The position numbers and the translations under genes are program-made. A DNA stretch of 64,000 nucleotides from Desulforhopalus sp. (GTDB lineage Bacteria > Desulfobacterota > Desulfobulbia > Desulfobulbales > Desulfocapsaceae): positions 124,001 through 188,000 of the forward strand of contig JAOTRX010000010.1 of assembly GCA_030247675.1 (NCBI GenBank). The letters run 5' to 3'. Below the pieces are notes generated by a model. That model was given only the letters and a program-made list of their open reading frames with translations, made no database searches and was not told where the DNA came from. Shown piece by piece: positions 1 through 8,041 of this stretch. Positions within the stretch are counted from its first letter, which is position 1, and each line of letters opens with the position of its first letter.

Positions 1-372
1 AAGCTGAATGCCGTCTTTGTTGGCCCAAGCCGGATAAGTGGTGGCGGCAGGAGACACATACGAGGAGATGACCCCTTTTTCTTTAAGCATTTCCAGGACG
101 GGCAGCGGTGCCTGGATGACATCGGCCATTAACTTGCCTGCCTCGAATTCAGTAAAGACGGTGGAGAGAAACTTGGCCGTCGAAATCCGGGTATATTCGC
201 CTTTGATGCCGGAGGACTTGGCAAAGGCGTCCATGATCGGTTCGACGGAGGTAATGTTGGCGTAAAAAGCCACCTTGGACTCTGCTGCCACCCATCCCGT
301 TTGCGCAAAAAACATCCCGGCGGCGCATAAAACCACCGCAACTGCAACGAACAATTTCCGTCCTGCTGTCAT
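1..372 (-). CDS. ABC transporter substrate-binding protein (N-terminal part, cut by window edge)
   Basis: The reading frame starts at an ATG ending at 372, preceded by a GGAGGGG ribosome-binding site, and runs off the left edge, so only 124 codons are seen. The first ~30 residues are a signal peptide (basic MTAGRK, then a hydrophobic stretch and an AQTGWVAAES cleavage region). The mature part (KVAFYANITSVEPIMDAF...) reads like the start of a family-1 or iron(III)-type periplasmic solute-binding protein, which binds a ligand in the periplasm and hands it to an ABC permease. The substrate cannot be named from this fragment, and the permease and ATPase genes would lie outside the window. Confidence 0.72.
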   Translation of the reverse strand, partial: MTAGRKLFVAVAVVLCAAGMFFAQTGWVAAESKVAFYANITSVEPIMDAFAKSSGIKGEYTRISTAKFLSTVFTEFEAGKLMADVIQAPLPVLEMLKEKGVISSYVSPAATTYPAWANKDGIQL

Positions 373-706
373 TATCCCCTCCATGATTTGCAAAAATGGC
401 CTATGAGTGTTTTGCCACCTGAAAAAATCGCCGTTACGAAGGTTTTCCCTGGGTGACTTGTCCCTTTTATACGAAGTAATTGAGTCGGCAGGTGATGCAA
501 AGGACACGGTGACCAAGAGCCGTTCTACGCCCCTGCGCGTGTACTTCGAAATCCTGGAAATCCAATACATTCAGGCTACACTTTCCAGATTTTTTATGCA
601 AATTTTAACGTTTGCGGTTTCCTCCGATAATGGAATTCACTTTAATCCTGACCTGTTGGCCATGACGACCTGCAACGAGCAAGGTGTTCATGATCAAGAG
701 CTTCTT
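373..706. other. Intergenic region, no gene seen
   Basis: This 334-bp stretch separates two minus-strand genes. It should hold the promoter of the solute-binding protein gene and the 3' end of the thioesterase transcript. I saw no convincing small gene, tRNA or strong hairpin. Confidence 0.5.
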
Positions 707-1159
707 CTAGCGGTCTTTGGCCGTGAGCTTCTCGGCATCGAGGGCCATCAGGGTAATCGTGCTTTTCGAAACCATTTTTTCCTCAGTGTCCCTGATATCA
801 AATACTGTGGATTGGGCGACTATGATCTGTCTTCCCCGGGAGATGACCTCCGATCTGCATTTCAAGGCCCTGCCATAGGCAGGTTTTAAAAAGTTAATCT
901 TGAATTCGATGGTCAATATCCTGATACTCTCGGGAACAAGGGTATAGGCAGCATATCCGGCGGTATGATCGGACATGGTGGCAATCAATCCTGCGTGGAC
1001 AAAATTATCCTGGGTTTTGTGGTCGTTTGCTATGGTGATTTGCGACTCAAAAAGTCCTGGTCCTATACGGACTGCCTGAAAACCACAAAATTTAATAAAG
1101 CCCCGCTGAAAATCTTTTTCAAGAAACACCAGGCGTTCGGGCGTCAGTTCGTTTTGCAT
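707..1159 (-). CDS. PaaI-type hotdog-fold thioesterase
   Basis: This 150-residue protein is predicted to hydrolyse an acyl- or aryl-CoA thioester in the cytoplasm. The core (QDNFVHAGLIATMSDHTAGYAAYT) matches the PaaI/YbgC hotdog pattern, in which the residues around the HxG and the helix-borne acid act at the thioester. A following strand pair (LTIEFKINFLKPA) is also typical. I chose the ATG at 1159 because it has an AGAGG site 8 bases upstream and gives the usual family length; a 36-residue upstream extension in the same frame is open but not protein-like. The substrate is unknown and the neighbours do not fix it. Confidence 0.78.
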   Translation of the reverse strand: MQNELTPERLVFLEKDFQRGFIKFCGFQAVRIGPGLFESQITIANDHKTQDNFVHAGLIATMSDHTAGYAAYTLVPESIRILTIEFKINFLKPAYGRALKCRSEVISRGRQIIVAQSTVFDIRDTEEKMVSKSTITLMALDAEKLTAKDR

Positions 1160-1338
1160 GAGCAAACCTCTAGTAATACCAGATCGTTGTAAAAATGACC
1201 GATTCCTTAGTACAGGACTCTCCGCAGCAGGGTTAACCGAGGTACGCATCCGGCTCCTCAAGCGCAACGTGGCCCCTGCGGTGGATAAAAAAATCCGTCA
1301 ATAAGCGGGGACCTTGCAGCCCCTGGAAAGCCTGGTTG

Positions 1339-1557
1339 CTATTCGGATTTCCATTTAACCTGGAATTCCAGTTCTTCGCCGCCACCCTCTCTTTCGTGTT
1401 CGATGCTGAATTCTGCCCGCACCGGGACGTAGATCCTTTCTCCGGCTACCTTAATCTCAAACTTGCTGCCGTTTTCAATCGCATCGGCAAGGCGTCGCAA
1501 TTTGGCGACAAAATCTTTTTTCGGATATGATTTTTCAACGTCTCTTTCCTGTTTCAT
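1339..1557 (-). CDS. amphi-Trp domain protein
   Basis: A 72-residue protein with the layout of the small amphi-Trp family: a basic N-terminal helix (SYPKKDFVAKLRRLADAIENG), then strands with alternating charge, and a final tryptophan (FQVKWKSE). The function of the family is not established. It stands alone between the thioesterase and the flavoredoxin genes, and its start has a GGAGTGCTGTC stretch upstream. The assignment rests on the overall pattern and length. Confidence 0.65.
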   Translation of the reverse strand: MKQERDVEKSYPKKDFVAKLRRLADAIENGSKFEIKVAGERIYVPVRAEFSIEHEREGGGEELEFQVKWKSE

Positions 1558-1665
1558 GACAGCACTCCTGGTAAGTGTAGAATTTTACATTAATAACCGG
1601 TGATTGTTCATGCCATTCAAATACCAAAAAACCAATTGCCGGCCCAATTGCCCGGTTTGCCGCAC

Positions 1666-2238
1666 TCATTTCAGATACTTTTTGCCGGCAGAGAAGGCCT
1701 GGCCGACAAGCTTGCCGAGCGACCAATATTCTTGAATTCCCGGGCCAAACACAAAAGGAGCCAGCTTGTCGAGCATGGGCTGGCCCTTGATGTTGACAGC
1801 TTCGGTGTCGGCCTTGATATCGACGATCTCGCCGACGAACTGGGTGTGCAGTCCAAGGTCGAAGGTATGGATGAGCTTGCACTCGATAATGAGCGGGAAT
1901 TCGTCGACATAGGGAGCATCAACTACCTCCGAGCGCTTGGCCGTCAAGCCGGTGGTTTGAAATTTGTCAGTATTTTTGCCGGAAACAAGACCAAAATAAT
2001 CAGCCTCAGCGACATATTTCTCGGAAGGAACGCTGACCGTATAGGCTTTCCGTGCCATGATCGAGCCGTAGGTGTGGGTGGCCTTGCGCAGCGAGACGGT
2101 CACCGCCGGCGGTTTTGAACAGCAGATGCCTCCCCAGGCAATGGTCATGACATTTGCCTTGCCGTCGGCATCATAACTGCCGACACACCAGACCGGGTTG
2201 GGGCAGGCCAGGGTATTGGCGCCAATCGATGTCTTCAT
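1666..2238 (-). CDS. Flavoredoxin / flavin reductase-like FMN protein
   Basis: A 190-residue flavin reductase-like domain that binds FMN and transfers electrons. The N-terminal pattern (GANTLACPNPVWCVGSYDADGKANVMT, AWGGICCSKPP, VSLRKATHTYG) closely resembles flavoredoxin of Desulfovibrio gigas, a protein linked to sulfite or thiosulfate reduction. That link is family knowledge and is not shown here. The start at 2238 follows an AAGGAGAAG site; an upstream 15-codon extension lacks one. The gene is monocistronic. Confidence 0.85.
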   Translation of the reverse strand: MKTSIGANTLACPNPVWCVGSYDADGKANVMTIAWGGICCSKPPAVTVSLRKATHTYGSIMARKAYTVSVPSEKYVAEADYFGLVSGKNTDKFQTTGLTAKRSEVVDAPYVDEFPLIIECKLIHTFDLGLHTQFVGEIVDIKADTEAVNIKGQPMLDKLAPFVFGPGIQEYWSLGKLVGQAFSAGKKYLK

Positions 2239-2728
2239 GATCTTCTCCTTGTCTATGCTGCGCCGGGATGGCGTGGATGGCATGCCGGCAAGCCTGTTTG
2301 ATGCCGGTGACAGTGGCAGAGCTGGTTTTGAATAACCAACATCTCAATTTCAAACTTTTTGCCGCGGACTTGTCCAGTTAAAAATGCGCGTTGTTCATTC
2401 GTCTTTTTATGCCGGAGAGTGGTTTTAAGCCAATTCAATCTGGGAAAAATTGCTAGAGTACATTTTTCAGGACGGCGCATTGCTCAACCTGGCAGACCAC
2501 CTTTTTGATCACTGATAACCATCCTGTCCATCGATCGTTCGCCAGATATTTTTTGCCAAACGACTTAAGTTTCTAAATTTTTGTTGTTTTTCTGGGGTAT
2601 TTGTTTAAGATTAACAACTTAAAGATGCAATATCGATTTGATTGAGCCTCATTAGAGGCATGCGGGTATGTCGAAGCTGGGGCTATACAGGTGATGCAGA
2701 TATAAAAACTAAGCAATCAAGGGGGGAA
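2239..2728. other. Divergent intergenic region, 490 bp
   Basis: The region lies between the divergent flavoredoxin and exported-protein genes, so promoters for both are expected. The right half is AT-rich. It contains a 7-bp inverted repeat TTAAGTT/AACTTAA around 2564-2622 and a short GCCTC-ATTA-GAGGC hairpin near 2647. No gene is supported. Confidence 0.4.
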
Positions 2729-3196
2729 ATGAAGGTGGGACATTCTCAAGTTGATACGGAAAGAAGAAAGGCGCTGAAAAAATTGGCCGTAGGTCTTGGG
2801 GCCTTAGCCGGTTGTGCGGTCTTGCCAGAGCGCTGGGTGGCGCCCATTATCGGCAATGTCGTATTGCCGGCCCATGCGCAAACGAGCGGCAGAACTCTGG
2901 CGGCCTGCACCATTGACTGGATAGCAGGGGACCAAACCTCAGACAACATTTCCTTTGCCGTCTACGGTTCAGTCACCCCGCCCGGGGCAGGTGTACCTAT
3001 TAATGTGGCTTTTGAGACCACGGGTTGGGTAGTTACAGGCTCCTTTGATATCGTCACCGATGCGGCCGGCGAATATTCCCTCGGTATAGGGCCTAACCAT
3101 GCCGGTGGAGGCTTTCTAACGGTCGGTGCAACCGTTACTTCATCTGGCGCCAGTGGAACGGCGTCCTGCTCCATGGCCGTTCCAGAGCCTAATTAG
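2729..3196 (+). CDS. Exported protein with twin-arginine-like signal, unknown function
   Basis: The 155-residue product begins with ERRKALKKLAVG and a hydrophobic stretch, then PERWVAPIIGNVVLPAHAQTSG. This is a Tat-like signal with an AHA cleavage site, so the protein is probably exported to the periplasm or cell surface. The mature ~100 residues are rich in Gly, Thr, Ser and Val, look like a beta-sandwich, and contain two Cys (AACTID, TASCSM) that could form a disulphide. I chose the ATG at 2729 after AAGGGGGGAA; an upstream ATG at 2642 gives a non-signal-like extension. Proteins with this WxxPIIxxVxLPAHAQTS leader tend, as I recall, to sit near PqqD and nucleotidyltransferase genes, and both follow here. 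Confidence 0.6.
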   Translation: MKVGHSQVDTERRKALKKLAVGLGALAGCAVLPERWVAPIIGNVVLPAHAQTSGRTLAACTIDWIAGDQTSDNISFAVYGSVTPPGAGVPINVAFETTGWVVTGSFDIVTDAAGEYSLGIGPNHAGGGFLTVGATVTSSGASGTASCSMAVPEPN

Positions 3197-3719
3197 GCGA
3201 ATGCATACAGTTTGAGGATGTTCGAAAGCACATCTTTTTCTCGATAATCCCTCTCCAAATCCGACAAGGACTGCAGGTTTTCCGGTACGTCCTTGTCGAA
3301 ATTTGCGCAAAAAGGTGCTGGAGCTTAAACATCATCTTTTGCAAAAGATCCTAGAAGAACCTCTTAGAATTTCCAGCTCTTCATCGAATCGGCTGCGGTC
3401 TGATCTTTTCTGAGGATTGGATCCGCACTCTTCGAACTTTTTTCCCTTATCAGCGACATCCCTCTTGATCGTCACAGCACCCTAGATCGACATGGTCCAC
3501 CGCCTGTCCGGGCGGGTCTTGGAATCAAGTCATAAGGCTATGGCATCTCACTTTGTACCGTGGCTCTCGAGCCGAAAGGAATACCACGGTGAACGAGATC
3601 AGGTAGGCGTTTGCTTTGTCCTTTCAGGTTCTCTTTTGACTTACCATTGCGCTTCGGGTAGGTTTCACAATTCAAAGCGGCATTGCGTCAGGTCTCCACC
3701 AGCCACTAAGGGAAAAACC
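3197..3719. other. Long non-coding stretch with two inverted repeats
   Basis: The 523 bp between the exported protein and the PqqD-like remnant hold no supported gene. Perfect inverted repeats are seen at 3262-3298 (10-bp arms) and 3557-3590 (ACCGTGG/CCACGGT). The stretch could be the scar of genes lost from a PqqD/nucleotidyltransferase cluster. Confidence 0.4.
3262..3298 (+). terminator. Hairpin after the exported protein gene
   Basis: CGACAAGGAC at 3262-3271 is perfectly complementary to GTCCTTGTCG at 3289-3298, with a 17-base loop. It lies 66 bases past the stop of the exported protein gene. There is only AAAT, not a T-run, after it on the plus strand, so a Rho-independent terminator is possible but not certain. 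Confidence 0.4.
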
Positions 3720-3947
3720 ATGCTGGATACACCAATTCCGGCCCAGAACGCCGAATTTAAATTTGAGCGATTCGACAACGAGATCCTGCTCTACTCGATT
3801 GCCGGTACCCAGGCGAACGGCCTCCCTGACTATGGCTTTCGCGGAAAGGCGAACAGCACCCGGCAAACTCCGTCTCACATCCTGAAATACAGCAGGTTTG
3901 ACGGCTTATTGGACTGTTTTCGACCGATCCTGTTCGGCGAGACCTGA
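3720..3947 (+). pseudogene. PqqD-like protein remnant
   Basis: A good AAGGGA site precedes an ATG at 3720. The first ~35 residues (TPIPAQNAEFKFERFDNEILLYSIAGTQ) match the start of PqqD-family peptide chaperones, small proteins that hand a precursor peptide to a modifying enzyme. In the family this is followed by an LN-x-TA-x-x-IW-x-LCDG segment. Here the sequence instead turns into unrelated residues and stops at 75 codons, overlapping the next gene. I read it as a truncated or internally deleted copy. The fragment is short and a diverged active small protein cannot be excluded. Confidence 0.45.
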
Positions 3948-5151
3948 AGCTCTTTCTGTGACCGTAAAACTACTTCATATCTGCGCCAGGGCAACTACCT
4001 TTCCCGGCCTTGCAGCCCTGATCGACGGGGCCTGTGGGCAGGTACACGACTGGGACCGCCTGCTGACCGAGGCAGAGGCCCATGGGCTTGCGCCTCTGCT
4101 ACACTGGCATCTGCAGACTCGCGCCAGCGAAATTCCCGAGCACTGCCGACGTGCCCTCCGTCTGCTCTACCTCCGTCATCGCCATGCAAATACGGTCTAT
4201 GGCCGGGTTCTCGGGGAGGTTTTGACAATTTTCGCCAAGGCCGGCATCGAGGCCCTGGTCCTGAAGGGTGCCGCCCTGTGCCATACCGTTTATCCGGAGA
4301 TCGGTCTGCGTCCGATGCGGGATATCGACCTTCTCCTGCCGCCGGACAAAGCACAACAGGCCCAGGATCTGCTCATCGCCAGGGGATACGCCGCCTCGAA
4401 TGCACCCCAGCCGATCGATCACTTTCACCTCCCGTCCCTGCACACAACCATAGATGGCCTTACCGTCTGCATCGAAATCCACCTGCGCCTGTTTCCCGAC
4501 TGCCCACCCTATTACCGGCGACATGACTTTGCCAGCCTGCGGCCCCGGGCTGTCCTTTTCAATTTGGCCGGCTGGCAGGCTCTCACCCTCGGGCACGAGG
4601 ACATGCTTTGGCACGTTTTCCACCACGGGTTTCACGCCCCACTGACCTATGAGCCATTCAAGCTGATCGCTGCCGCCGATATCATCACTCTGATCGAAAC
4701 CAGATGGATGGAAATTGACAGGCAAGTGATGGAAGCTGAATATCCGGAAGTCCTCAGGGCCCTGCCCCTGCTTGGGTGTCTGACGCCCTGGCAGGACCAG
4801 GTCGCGGAAAAATTCGTGCCGGGACCGGCGATATCACCTGCCGCCGTTGGCGAGCCGTTTAAAGGGTGGCCGCGGTGGCATCTCAGAGAGCAGCGGGGAA
4901 AAAGCCTGCTTGCCATCCTCCGCGACACCTTTTTGCCGCCCGAGTGGTGGGCCCGTCTGTATTACGGGGTTGATGGCCGTCTTGCCTGGTACCGTTGCCG
5001 CTGGTTTACCCATCCTCGCCATATCACGTGGTGGGTGCGTCTTTACAGCTCCTTTCTCGACCACGGGGCCGATCGACAGAACAACGGCCAAGGCGGCACC
5101 TTACGCCGGATTGGCCGGAGACTGGCGGCACTCCGGCGGAAATTCATTTAA
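3898..5151 (+). CDS. Nucleotidyltransferase family protein (NTP_transf_5-like)
   Basis: The 417-residue product has the hallmark of the uncharacterised nucleotidyltransferase family PF14907: a helical N-terminus (WDRLLTEAEAHGLAPLLHWHL), then ALVLKGAALCHTVYP and GLRPMRDIDLLLPP. In that last segment the D-x-D is the metal-binding pair of the polymerase-beta fold. A C-terminal half rich in Trp and Arg follows. Family members often sit beside PqqD, HprK-like kinases or asparagine synthases in peptide-modification loci, and the upstream PqqD remnant fits that. The frame opens at a TTG (3898). A GTG at 3958 is the better start by comparison with family N-termini, but neither has a clear ribosome site. 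Confidence 0.72.
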   Translation: MTAYWTVFDRSCSARPEALSVTVKLLHICARATTFPGLAALIDGACGQVHDWDRLLTEAEAHGLAPLLHWHLQTRASEIPEHCRRALRLLYLRHRHANTVYGRVLGEVLTIFAKAGIEALVLKGAALCHTVYPEIGLRPMRDIDLLLPPDKAQQAQDLLIARGYAASNAPQPIDHFHLPSLHTTIDGLTVCIEIHLRLFPDCPPYYRRHDFASLRPRAVLFNLAGWQALTLGHEDMLWHVFHHGFHAPLTYEPFKLIAAADIITLIETRWMEIDRQVMEAEYPEVLRALPLLGCLTPWQDQVAEKFVPGPAISPAAVGEPFKGWPRWHLREQRGKSLLAILRDTFLPPEWWARLYYGVDGRLAWYRCRWFTHPRHITWWVRLYSSFLDHGADRQNNGQGGTLRRIGRRLAALRRKFI

Positions 5152-5505
5152 AAGAAAAGCCTAGCTTGGAGAATCAGAATGAGTCCTGCCGATCTTCCGG
5201 TTCTCACGGGGAGAAGGCAGCTTGATGGGCCGATGTTGATCGTATGTTCCTGCCGCCAGGGGTCTTGATATTGTACCTTGATACAGCAACTCTTTTACAA
5301 AGGCGTACTTCCTTGGTATTCAGATCTGGCGAGACGGGGAGTTTAGAGGAGCCTTGATGGAGATAGCCGGTTGTGTGCATTGGCGAGCAGCTGAAATAAA
5401 TGCTGCGACTGAAATTCTCCTGTGCTAGACTGGCCCTTTGCTTTTAATGCCGGGTAATGTAAAGAGAAATCAATATATAAACGCCGGCAAATGAAGGGGA
5501 GATCT
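5152..5505 (+). other. Region upstream of the ketosynthase operon
   Basis: 354 bp with no supported gene. It should carry the promoter of the operon that starts at 5506. An AT-rich TATATAAA lies 25 bases before the ketosynthase ribosome site. I could not pick a full sigma-70 or sigma-54 promoter with confidence. Confidence 0.35.
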
Positions 5506-6753
5506 ATGGATTTAAAGAAGGTTGTGGTAACCGGTCTGGGTACCGTCAACGCGACGGCCGGCAATGTTGCTGAATTTTACAGGGCCCTGCGTACCGGCCG
5601 TTGCGGAATCGGCCCGGTAAGCGTTTTTGATGCAACCGATTTCCGGACGCAAACCGGCGGCGAGGTCAAAGATTTCCGGCCCGCAGCAATGCTTCCCCGG
5701 GGCTTCAGCTTAAAGCGTCTCTCACGCTCCGATGCCATGGCCATGGTCGCCGCCATTGAGGCCTTAAACGATGCTGGCCTTTTCCCGCTGCCTGCTGGCT
5801 TGCTCCCGAAAATTGGTGTGGTCATCGGTGGCGGGGCAGGGGGCATGCTGGAATGCGAGGCGGTGTATCGCGACTACCTGCATGGTGCCGGCAAGATGCC
5901 GGCGTATTCGGCCTTCTCTTCTTTTGGCTGCGCCTCTTCGGCTGATCAAATTGCCATTCAATTAGAACTCATGGGACCGAAAACCACCTTTATGACAGCC
6001 TGCTCCTCCGGCGCCACGGCTATCGGCTATGCCCGCGATCTGGTGCAAACCGGGGCGGCCAAGGCGATCATCTGCGGCGGCACCGAACCACTGTGCCGGA
6101 TAACCTACTCGGCCTTTAACTCTCTGCAGGCGGTAGATCCCCAATACTGCAAGCCCTTCGATAAAAACCGTCAGGGGCTTTCCCTCGGCGAAGGGGCCGG
6201 GATTATGATCCTCGAAGAGTACACCCATGCCGTGCAGCGCGGCGCGCGTATCTACGGCGAGGTCCTCGGCTATGGCGTCAGCTGCGACGCCCACCACATG
6301 ACCTCGCCCGACCCTGAGGGAGGTGGAGCCGCCCTGGCCATGGCGCGTGCCCTGGAAGATGCAGGTGTAGGCCCTGAGGCGGTCGATTACATCAATGCCC
6401 ACGGCACCGGCACCCCGGCCAACGACAAGATAGAAACCAAGGCCATCAAACACCTCCTCGGCGATCGGGCCTATCAGGTTCCGGTAAGTTCCAGCAAATC
6501 GATGACCGGACACACCCTGGGCGCCGCCGGGGCCATCGAGGGCGTTGTCAGCCTGCTGGCTTTGTATCATGCCTTTATTCCACCGACGATCCATTCCACT
6601 GTTCCCGATCCCGATTGTGACCTCGATTACGTCACCGAAGGTGCCAGGGATGCGGCTCTTCGGGTTGTGCTCTCCAACTCCTTTGCCTTTGGCGGTAACA
6701 ACACTGCCCTGGTTTTCGGCAGATTTTCTGGGAATGGGTGCGGCCATGAATAG
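5506..6753 (+). CDS. Beta-ketoacyl-ACP synthase II-like (KS-alpha)
   Basis: A 415-residue FabF-type condensing enzyme expected to extend an acyl-ACP with malonyl-ACP. The full catalytic set is visible: Cys166 in TACSSG, His299 in NAHGTGT, Lys331 and His336 in SSKSMTGH, and the C-terminal SNSFAFGGNN loop. I chose the ATG at 5506, 7 bases after GGGGAGA; five extra codons upstream are possible. The next gene overlaps its stop by 8 bases and is a degenerate ketosynthase, so the two probably form a KS-alpha/KS-beta heterodimer as in type II polyketide or aryl-polyene systems. Context, with CoA ligase and ammonia-lyase genes downstream, argues against housekeeping fatty-acid synthesis. Confidence 0.88.
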   Translation: MDLKKVVVTGLGTVNATAGNVAEFYRALRTGRCGIGPVSVFDATDFRTQTGGEVKDFRPAAMLPRGFSLKRLSRSDAMAMVAAIEALNDAGLFPLPAGLLPKIGVVIGGGAGGMLECEAVYRDYLHGAGKMPAYSAFSSFGCASSADQIAIQLELMGPKTTFMTACSSGATAIGYARDLVQTGAAKAIICGGTEPLCRITYSAFNSLQAVDPQYCKPFDKNRQGLSLGEGAGIMILEEYTHAVQRGARIYGEVLGYGVSCDAHHMTSPDPEGGGAALAMARALEDAGVGPEAVDYINAHGTGTPANDKIETKAIKHLLGDRAYQVPVSSSKSMTGHTLGAAGAIEGVVSLLALYHAFIPPTIHSTVPDPDCDLDYVTEGARDAALRVVLSNSFAFGGNNTALVFGRFSGNGCGHE

Positions 6754-7969
6754 GCGAGTCGTTATTAGCGGCGTCGGCATGGTAAGCCCCCTCGGGGTCG
6801 GCAAGACCGCCTTCACCGGACAACTTTTCAGCGGTGCTTGCGGGATTCGTCCGATCAGCTCGTTTGATACCTCGGGCTTTGCCAGCAAATTGGCCGGTGA
6901 GGTTACCGGTTTTGCCGCCAAGGATCACATTCGTCCCGCCAGTATCCGCCGCATGGACAGGTTGTCACAGATGATTGCCGCCTCGGCGCGTATGGCCCTG
7001 GACGATGCTTGCCTATCCATCGGACCTGAAAATCGGGATGCGGTGGGCGTTATTCTCGGCACCTGTTTCGGCGGTACCGATGTTGCGGCGCAATTCGGCA
7101 AGGTGCTCTTCAATGAGGGGCCGCGACGGGTTAATCCCATTCTCGTCCCCAATACGGTGATGAACGCTCCGGCGGGCCATGTGGCCATCGAGCTGGGGGT
7201 GCGCGGCATCAACACCACCGTCAATCATCATGAAGTCGGGGCGGAGACGGCCCTGACCTATGCGGCGGCGCAGATCATGCGGGGCCGGGCGGCAGCGGTC
7301 CTGGCCGGTGGCGGAGATATCCTCTCCGAGTTTTGTTTCAATGTAGTATCGCACTTCAAGACCCTGTCACCGCTAAACGGTGGGGTCGAAGGACTGCGGC
7401 CTTTCGATGTGCAGGGTAACGGCACGGTCATCGGCGAAGGTGCCGGTATCGTCTGCCTGGAATCGTTGGAAGGTGCTCTCGCCCGAGGAGCCACCCCCTA
7501 TTGTGAAATTGTCGGCTGGGGAATGAGTTCTGCGCCAACCGCCGGGGCGGGCTGGCCGACCGATCCCAGCGGACCCTGTCTGGCCATGACCCGGGCCCTG
7601 GAAGCCTCGGCCCTTACTCCGGCCGATATCGATTATGTCTGCGCCTCGGCCAACGGCAATCCGCGTCTCGACCGGTTGGAGGCCGATGCCCTGCAGCGGA
7701 TATTTCCTCTGGCGGGCAAGGGGCCGGGGATCACCGCCTTAAAAGGCGCGCTCGGCGAAAGCCTTTCCTCCGGCGGCATACGTGCGGCAGCGATGGCGTT
7801 GTCACTCGGCCATCAATGTGCAGCCCCCGTCATCGGCCTGCATGAACCGATTGCCGGGCTGAACTTTATCCGCTCCGCCGGCAGCCGAAGATCGATGCGC
7901 TATGGCCTTATCAACGGCATCTCCTCTGGCGGCACCTTTGTCGCCGTCATTTTTAAGAAGATCGAGTAA
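6746..7969 (+). CDS. Ketosynthase-like chain-length-factor protein (KS-beta), active site lost
   Basis: The 407-residue protein keeps the whole ketosynthase fold (VVISGVGMVSPLG at the start, INGISSGGTF at the end) but not the catalysis. Aligned by eye with the preceding gene, the nucleophilic Cys is Glu163 (NHHEVGAET), the first His is Ser301 (CASANGN) and the second His is Glu338 (KGALGES); only the Lys remains. In type II polyketide synthases the KS-beta or chain-length factor also lacks the Cys, usually replaced by Gln, and works as a partner of the active subunit. The start at 6746 overlaps the KS-alpha stop, which favours translational coupling and equal amounts. The stop codon is also the first triplet of a dispersed repeat. 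Confidence 0.85.
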   Translation: MNRRVVISGVGMVSPLGVGKTAFTGQLFSGACGIRPISSFDTSGFASKLAGEVTGFAAKDHIRPASIRRMDRLSQMIAASARMALDDACLSIGPENRDAVGVILGTCFGGTDVAAQFGKVLFNEGPRRVNPILVPNTVMNAPAGHVAIELGVRGINTTVNHHEVGAETALTYAAAQIMRGRAAAVLAGGGDILSEFCFNVVSHFKTLSPLNGGVEGLRPFDVQGNGTVIGEGAGIVCLESLEGALARGATPYCEIVGWGMSSAPTAGAGWPTDPSGPCLAMTRALEASALTPADIDYVCASANGNPRLDRLEADALQRIFPLAGKGPGITALKGALGESLSSGGIRAAAMALSLGHQCAAPVIGLHEPIAGLNFIRSAGSRRSMRYGLINGISSGGTFVAVIFKKIE

Positions 7970-8024
7970 AGCTGAGTTGAGCGGCCTGCCTGCTCGAAAG
8001 AAAACCTATGCCCTTGCGGTATAA
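7967..8024 (+). repeat. Dispersed ~58-bp repeat, copy A
   Basis: The stretch begins TAAAGCTGAGTTGAGC and ends CCCTTGCGGTATAA. It matches copy B (13450-13506) at almost all positions and the complement of copy C (36104-36160) at most. It holds two potential hairpins: TTGAGC with GCTCGAA, and TATGCC-CTTGC-GGTATA with one G-U pair. It sits between the KS-beta stop and the ribosome site of the CoA ligase. Confidence 0.8.
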
Positions 8025-8041
8025 AAACGGGGAAGAGGCTT

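Noticed and set aside
5430..5455. A sigma-54 promoter before the ketosynthase operon (TGGCCCTTTGC)
   Set aside because: Spacing between the GG and GC elements is 6 bases instead of 10.
5962..6921. A long minus-strand open frame opposite the ketosynthase genes
   Set aside because: It is antisense to conserved ketosynthase motifs and has low-complexity Gly/Arg-rich content.
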